Source of the DNA: Janthinobacterium sp051380875
Lineage (GTDB): Bacteria; Pseudomonadota; Gammaproteobacteria; Burkholderiales; Burkholderiaceae_D
Reading direction: 5' to 3'
Assembly (NCBI RefSeq): GCF_051380875.1
Contig: NZ_JBNYXW010000022.1
Coordinates: 40,310-104,309 of the forward strand
Length of the DNA: 64,000 nucleotides
In this document: positions 60,501 to 64,000 of the stretch, piece by piece
How positions within the stretch are numbered: position 1 is the first letter of the stretch
How the letters are laid out: every line of letters starts with the position of its first letter
Notes under the pieces: model-generated
What the model saw: only the letters and a program-made list of their open reading frames with translations
Told to the model about the DNA's origin: nothing
Database searches by the model: none
Program-made: the position numbers and the translations under genes

Positions 60501-60986
60501 ATGCCGTCATTTGATGTAGTCTCCGAAGCCGATATGATCGAAGTCAAGAATGCAGTCGAGCAAGCCAACAAGGAAATCTCGACCCGCTTCGACTTCAAGG
60601 GCAGCGACGCCCGCGTCGAACACAAGGAAAACGAATTGACCGCGTTTGCGGATTCGGATTTCCAGCTCAGCCAGGTGCGCGACGTGCTGACGAACAAATT
60701 GACCAAACGCAAGGTCGATGTGCGCTTCCTCGACGAAGGCGACATCAAGAAGATCGGCGGCGACAAGGTCAAGCAGATCATCAAGATCAAGAATGGCATT
60801 GAAACGGATGACGCGAAGAAAATCGTGCGCGTCATCAAGGACAGCAAGATGAAAGTGCAAGCAAGCATCCAGGGCGAAGCCGTACGCGTCACCGGCGCCA
60901 AGCGCGACGACCTGCAGGCGGCCATGACCATGCTGCGCAAGGACGTGCCCGACATGCCGCTGGAATTTAACAATTTCCGCGATTAA
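60501..60986 (+). CDS. yajQ: YajQ-family nucleotide/cyclic-di-GMP-binding protein
   Basis: This 161-residue protein has MPSFDVVSEADMIEVKNAVE at the start, followed by STRFDFKGSDARVEHKENE and the end MPLEFNNFRD. YajQ proteins bind tRNA or nucleotides, and several bind cyclic-di-GMP and act as effectors in Xanthomonas and others. Placement 1.6 kb after wspR is suggestive. An AAAGGA site precedes it. Confidence 0.95.
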   Translation: MPSFDVVSEADMIEVKNAVEQANKEISTRFDFKGSDARVEHKENELTAFADSDFQLSQVRDVLTNKLTKRKVDVRFLDEGDIKKIGGDKVKQIIKIKNGIETDDAKKIVRVIKDSKMKVQASIQGEAVRVTGAKRDDLQAAMTMLRKDVPDMPLEFNNFRD

Positions 60987-61159
60987 GCGCGATCCGGCCA
61001 GCGCTTGCACCGCCATGGTGGCAAGCTGCCTCGGAGAGCCTGCCCGCTTGGGGTAGAATTGAAGCTGTGCACAGCTACATGCGCGCGCCCGCACGCCCGA
61101 CCGGCGGCGAGCATGAGTACATCTGGCTCAGTGATAACCACGGTAGTCTAAGGATAGCA

Positions 61160-62425
61160 ATGAAACGTGTTGATGATTTCCGCCTGCGATTTGGCAAAAA
61201 AGAATATGTGCCCATCATGATAGGCGGAATGGGTGTGGATATTTCCACGTCGGAGCTGGCCCTGGAAGCGGCCCGGCTGAACGGTATCGGACATATCTCC
61301 GATGCCATGGTGGAAGACGTGTCGGATCGCCGTTTCGACACCACCTTCGTCAAAGACAAGACGAAACTGTACAAGTTCAACATCAATAACAGCGACAAGG
61401 CCGTGGTGCAGTTCGACCTGGGCCGCCTGGCCGAAGCGCAGCGTTTGCATATCGGCCGCACCATGGAAGCAAAAAAAGGCGATGGCTTGATCTTCGTCAA
61501 TTGCATGGAAAAGCTGACCATGAATGGCCCGCGCGAAACCTTGCGCGTGCGCCTGAATGCAGCGCTGGACGCGGGTGTCGACGGCATCACCCTGTCGGCC
61601 GGCCTGCACTTCGGCTCGTTTGCCTTGATGGCCGACCACCCGCGTTTCCGCGATGCCAAGCTGGGCATCATCGTCTCGTCCGTGCGCGCCTTGCAGATTT
61701 TCCTGCGCAAGAACGCCAAGCTGGACCGCCTGCCCGACTTCATCATCGTCGAAGGCCCGCTAGCTGGCGGCCACCTGGGTTTCGGCATGGACTGGGCCAA
61801 TTACGACCTGCACACGATTACCGCGGAAGTCCTGGCTTACCTGAAGACCGAACAGCTCGACATCCCACTGATCGCCGCTGGCGGCATCTTCACGGGCAGC
61901 GACGCCGTCTCCTTCCTGGAAGCGGGCGCGGCCGGCGTGCAAGTGGCGACGCGCTTTACCGTCACCAAGGAATGCGGCTTGCCAAACAAGGTCAAGCAGG
62001 AATATTACAAGGCATCGGAAGAAGACATCATCGTCAACGGCATCTCGCCGACGGGCTACCCGATGCGCATGCTGAAAAACACGCCAGCCATTGGCGCCGG
62101 CATCCGTCCGGGCTGCGAATCGTATGGCTACCTGCTCGATGCAACGGGCAACTGTGCCTACATCAACTCGTACAACCGCGAAGTCGCTGCCCATCCGGAG
62201 CAAAAAACGGTCGTCGTGATGGACAAGACCTGCCTGTGCACGCACATGCGCAACTTCAACTGCTGGACCTGCGGCCATTACACCTACCGCCTGAAGGACA
62301 CCACGCACCAGCTCGACAACGGTGAATACCAGATCCTGACGGCCGAACACGTCTTCAAGGACTACCAGTTCAGCGTCGACAACCAAATCGCCCTGCCGGA
62401 AAAAGAAAGTCAAGTAGCGGGTTGA
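61160..62425 (+). CDS. Nitronate monooxygenase/IMPDH-like flavoprotein with Cys-rich tail
   Basis: This protein of about 421 residues has a TIM-barrel FMN-type fold with MIGGMGVDISTSELALEAAR, VEGPLAGGHLGFGMDWANYD and AAGGIFTGSDAVSFLEAGAA. It is 60-80 residues longer than standard nitronate monooxygenases. The extra C-terminal region has a Cys cluster (KTCLCTHMRNFNCWTCGHY) that could bind metal or iron-sulfur. The start at 61160 has an AAGGA site. Function beyond the fold is unknown. Confidence 0.85.
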   Translation: MKRVDDFRLRFGKKEYVPIMIGGMGVDISTSELALEAARLNGIGHISDAMVEDVSDRRFDTTFVKDKTKLYKFNINNSDKAVVQFDLGRLAEAQRLHIGRTMEAKKGDGLIFVNCMEKLTMNGPRETLRVRLNAALDAGVDGITLSAGLHFGSFALMADHPRFRDAKLGIIVSSVRALQIFLRKNAKLDRLPDFIIVEGPLAGGHLGFGMDWANYDLHTITAEVLAYLKTEQLDIPLIAAGGIFTGSDAVSFLEAGAAGVQVATRFTVTKECGLPNKVKQEYYKASEEDIIVNGISPTGYPMRMLKNTPAIGAGIRPGCESYGYLLDATGNCAYINSYNREVAAHPEQKTVVVMDKTCLCTHMRNFNCWTCGHYTYRLKDTTHQLDNGEYQILTAEHVFKDYQFSVDNQIALPEKESQVAG

Positions 62426-62448
62426 ATCTTGCCAGTCTGAAATGAAAA

Positions 62449-62481
62449 TGGCGCAGCCTGCAAAGGCTGCGCCATTTTTTT
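62449..62481 (+). terminator. Terminator of the nitronate monooxygenase-like gene
   Basis: A 12-base-pair stem ATGGCGCAGCCT/AGGCTGCGCCAT is followed by seven T. Near-symmetric flanks may also stop the convergent LRR-kinase transcript. Confidence 0.93.
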
Positions 62482-63787
62482 ATGCGGGGAGCATTGCCTG
62501 CAGCGTCCGCTCGATGACATCAAATTGTGGTCGCCGCAATACTTCTTCGTGCAAACAAGCGTCCATCAAGGCCCACAAGGCCGGCAATGGCGTGTCGCCA
62601 TGCTCGATCAACTCGCCCAGCAGCACGCCAAAGGCGCGCGCCTCGATCCCCTGCAACAAGGCCGCGTCTGGCGAGCCGGGCGCAAACATGGACGCCGCGC
62701 CAAAGTCACCCAGCAGGCAGGTGCCCGCGTCCGCATGCACGATGTTGTGCGCATATAAATCGCCGTGCACGATACCGCGCGCGTGCAACTGGCGCACGGC
62801 CGAGGCGATGCCATGGGCAATCGCCAGCGCTTGCGGCGCGCTCAGGCGCATGCCATCGGCATATACATCGCGCGTGCACGATACCAGGCTGGGCGGTCCA
62901 GCCAGGTTGCGAAAGGCAGCATCGATCAGCGGCATGACCAGTCCAGGCGCCCCGTGCGGATGCGCGTCCAGCGTACCCAGGATGGGAATCAGGCTCGCAT
63001 GCGCGCCCGCGCTGACGCAGGCGGCCATCTCGCTGCGCGGCAAGCCATCGCTGGTCATCGCCCCTTTGAAAACTTTCACGGCAACATCATCACGGCCATC
63101 CAGCCGGGCGCGATGAATGACGCCCGATGCTCCCTCGCCCAGCTGCTGCGCCAGCTGCAAGCGCTGCCACGCCACGCCTGGCATGCCAGCCTCGGCCAGG
63201 GCTGCCAGTTCACGCGCTTCAGTACAGGGGTTGCCGGCATAGGCGAGCCAGCTCAGGCGCGGCAAGGACAGCAGGCAATCGGGCAGCGCCGTGTAGCGGT
63301 TCGCGGCGATACGCACCAGTTCCAGCCGGCCGCAGTGCGCCAGGGACGCTGGCAAGCTGCTCAGGCAATTGCCTGCCAGCATGAGTTTCTGCAATTGCGC
63401 GCACTTGCCCAACTCGTCCGGCAAGACTTCGATGGCATTGTCGGTCAGGGTCAGCCAGCGCAACTTGAGCGGCAAGGCTGCGGCCGGTACCTGGCGGATC
63501 CGGTTCGCCTTGAAACCGATCATCTCCAGTGCAAGACAGGAACCGAGCACGGCTGGCAAGGTGGTAAACAGATTATCCGAGCAGAAAATGATGCGCAGCT
63601 TGTGCAGGCGCGGCAGCTCGTCAGGCAGCGCCGACAGCGCATTACCGGACAGGTCGAGGATTTCCAGGCTATCGGCCAACTCGAAGATTTCGCGGGGGAA
63701 ATCGGTCAAGCCGCACGACAGCTTCAGGCGGCGCACACCGGCTAATTGGCCAGTACGTAATTGCTCCAGCGTATGCAAAGCAGACAA
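62480..63787 (-). CDS. Leucine-rich repeat/protein kinase fusion
   Basis: This protein of about 435 residues has six or so leucine-rich repeats (about 15-190; for example LEILDLSGNALSALPDEL). A eukaryote-like kinase domain follows: glycine loop LGEGASGVIHRA, ATP Lys in DVAVKVFKGA, catalytic loop IVHGDLYAHNIVHAD and metal loop LLGDFGAAS. All key residues are present, so activity is likely. The start is TTG at 63787 with GAAAGGG upstream; the longer frame runs into the rRNA terminator. No neighbour hints at a substrate. Confidence 0.9.
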   Translation of the reverse strand: MSALHTLEQLRTGQLAGVRRLKLSCGLTDFPREIFELADSLEILDLSGNALSALPDELPRLHKLRIIFCSDNLFTTLPAVLGSCLALEMIGFKANRIRQVPAAALPLKLRWLTLTDNAIEVLPDELGKCAQLQKLMLAGNCLSSLPASLAHCGRLELVRIAANRYTALPDCLLSLPRLSWLAYAGNPCTEARELAALAEAGMPGVAWQRLQLAQQLGEGASGVIHRARLDGRDDVAVKVFKGAMTSDGLPRSEMAACVSAGAHASLIPILGTLDAHPHGAPGLVMPLIDAAFRNLAGPPSLVSCTRDVYADGMRLSAPQALAIAHGIASAVRQLHARGIVHGDLYAHNIVHADAGTCLLGDFGAASMFAPGSPDAALLQGIEARAFGVLLGELIEHGDTPLPALWALMDACLHEEVLRRPQFDVIERTLQAMLPA

Positions 63788-63839
63788 GATATCCCTTTCA
63801 AAAACCCGGCAATCGCCAGCATAGACAAAACCAGCGGAC

Positions 63840-63870
63840 GAAAAAAAACCCGTCAATTGCTTGACGGGTT
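63840..63870 (-). terminator. Terminator of the rRNA operon
   Basis: On the minus strand AACCCGTCAA/TTGACGGGTT with a four-base loop is followed by a run of eight or more T, about 20 bases after the 5S end. Confidence 0.93.
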
Positions 63871-63891
63871 TTTCTCTACTACGAATAACAA

Positions 63892-64000
63892 GCCTGACGA
63901 TAACCTACTTTCACACTGGTTGCAGCACTATCATCGGCGCAAAGTTGTTTCACGGTCCTGTTCGGGATGGGAAGGGGTGGGACCAACTTGCTATGGTCAT
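63892..64000 (-). rRNA. rrf: 5S ribosomal RNA (5' end cut by the window)
   Basis: Read on the minus strand, the sequence contains the beta-proteobacterial 5S blocks GACCATAGCAAGTTGG, TCCCATCCCGAACAGG, GATGATAGTGCTG and GTGTGAAAGTAGG, ending in GTCAGG. Only about seven bases are missing at the 5' end. The 16S and 23S genes must lie beyond position 64000. Confidence 0.97.

Overview
The window is GC-rich, almost fully coding bacterial chromosome. Gene content points to a betaproteobacterium of the Oxalobacteraceae, most likely Janthinobacterium or a close relative. The family-level clues are the glyA and ybgC-tolQRAB-pal-cpoB neighbourhood, argF-argG, a complete wsp cluster, and the 5S rRNA sequence at the right edge. 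The genus is inferred from general resemblance, not proven. No insertion sequence, prophage or CRISPR array was seen.

Layout. At 0-0.6 kb, the 5' end of glyA lies on the minus strand behind a ZTP (pfl) riboswitch. At 0.8-6.2 kb is the Tol-Pal envelope operon (ybgC, tolQ, tolR, tolA, tolB, pal, cpoB). At 6.3-11.8 kb, two pairs of identical tRNA-Lys(UUU) genes flank a block of accessory genes: an acyltransferase, an ArsR regulator facing an old-yellow-enzyme reductase, and a MarR regulator with an MFS efflux pump. At 11.9-16.3 kb are a YigZ protein, small envelope and unknown proteins, a TcyP-type cystine transporter and a lipoprotein. At 16.4-20.8 kb is an RND pump plus its adaptor without an outer-membrane channel. 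A DUF212 membrane protein follows.

At 21.7-30.7 kb is a tellurium-resistance-type (Ter) region. A DUF475/TerC-like membrane protein, TerD and an AIM24-family protein come first. They are followed by six genes whose ends all overlap: an ATP-grasp enzyme, a phosphoribosyltransferase with a TRSP domain, a HAD phosphatase, a StiP phosphoribosyltransferase with a PELOTA domain, a C-C bond lyase and a TerA-like double-TerD protein. This is the predicted ter nucleoside-like metabolite pathway and is the most interesting part of the window. Downstream are a small membrane protein, an outer-membrane barrel and an 810-residue coiled-coil protein.

At 34.9-44.7 kb are mostly housekeeping genes: srkA, a YecA/SEC-C protein, a Fur-type hemS, a DMT exporter facing a LysR regulator, orn, an M48 protease, phhB and rsgA. 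A 116-nt palindromic element lies between two convergent genes. At 44.8-50.2 kb are a TPR-GAF histidine kinase, argF and argG. At 50.4-58.9 kb is the full Wsp surface-sensing system (wspABCDEF, wspR), which makes cyclic-di-GMP. Next come ppnP, murB and yajQ, the last a cyclic-di-GMP-binding family member. The window ends with a nitronate monooxygenase-like protein, an LRR/protein-kinase fusion, and the 3' terminator and most of the 5S gene of an rRNA operon on the minus strand.
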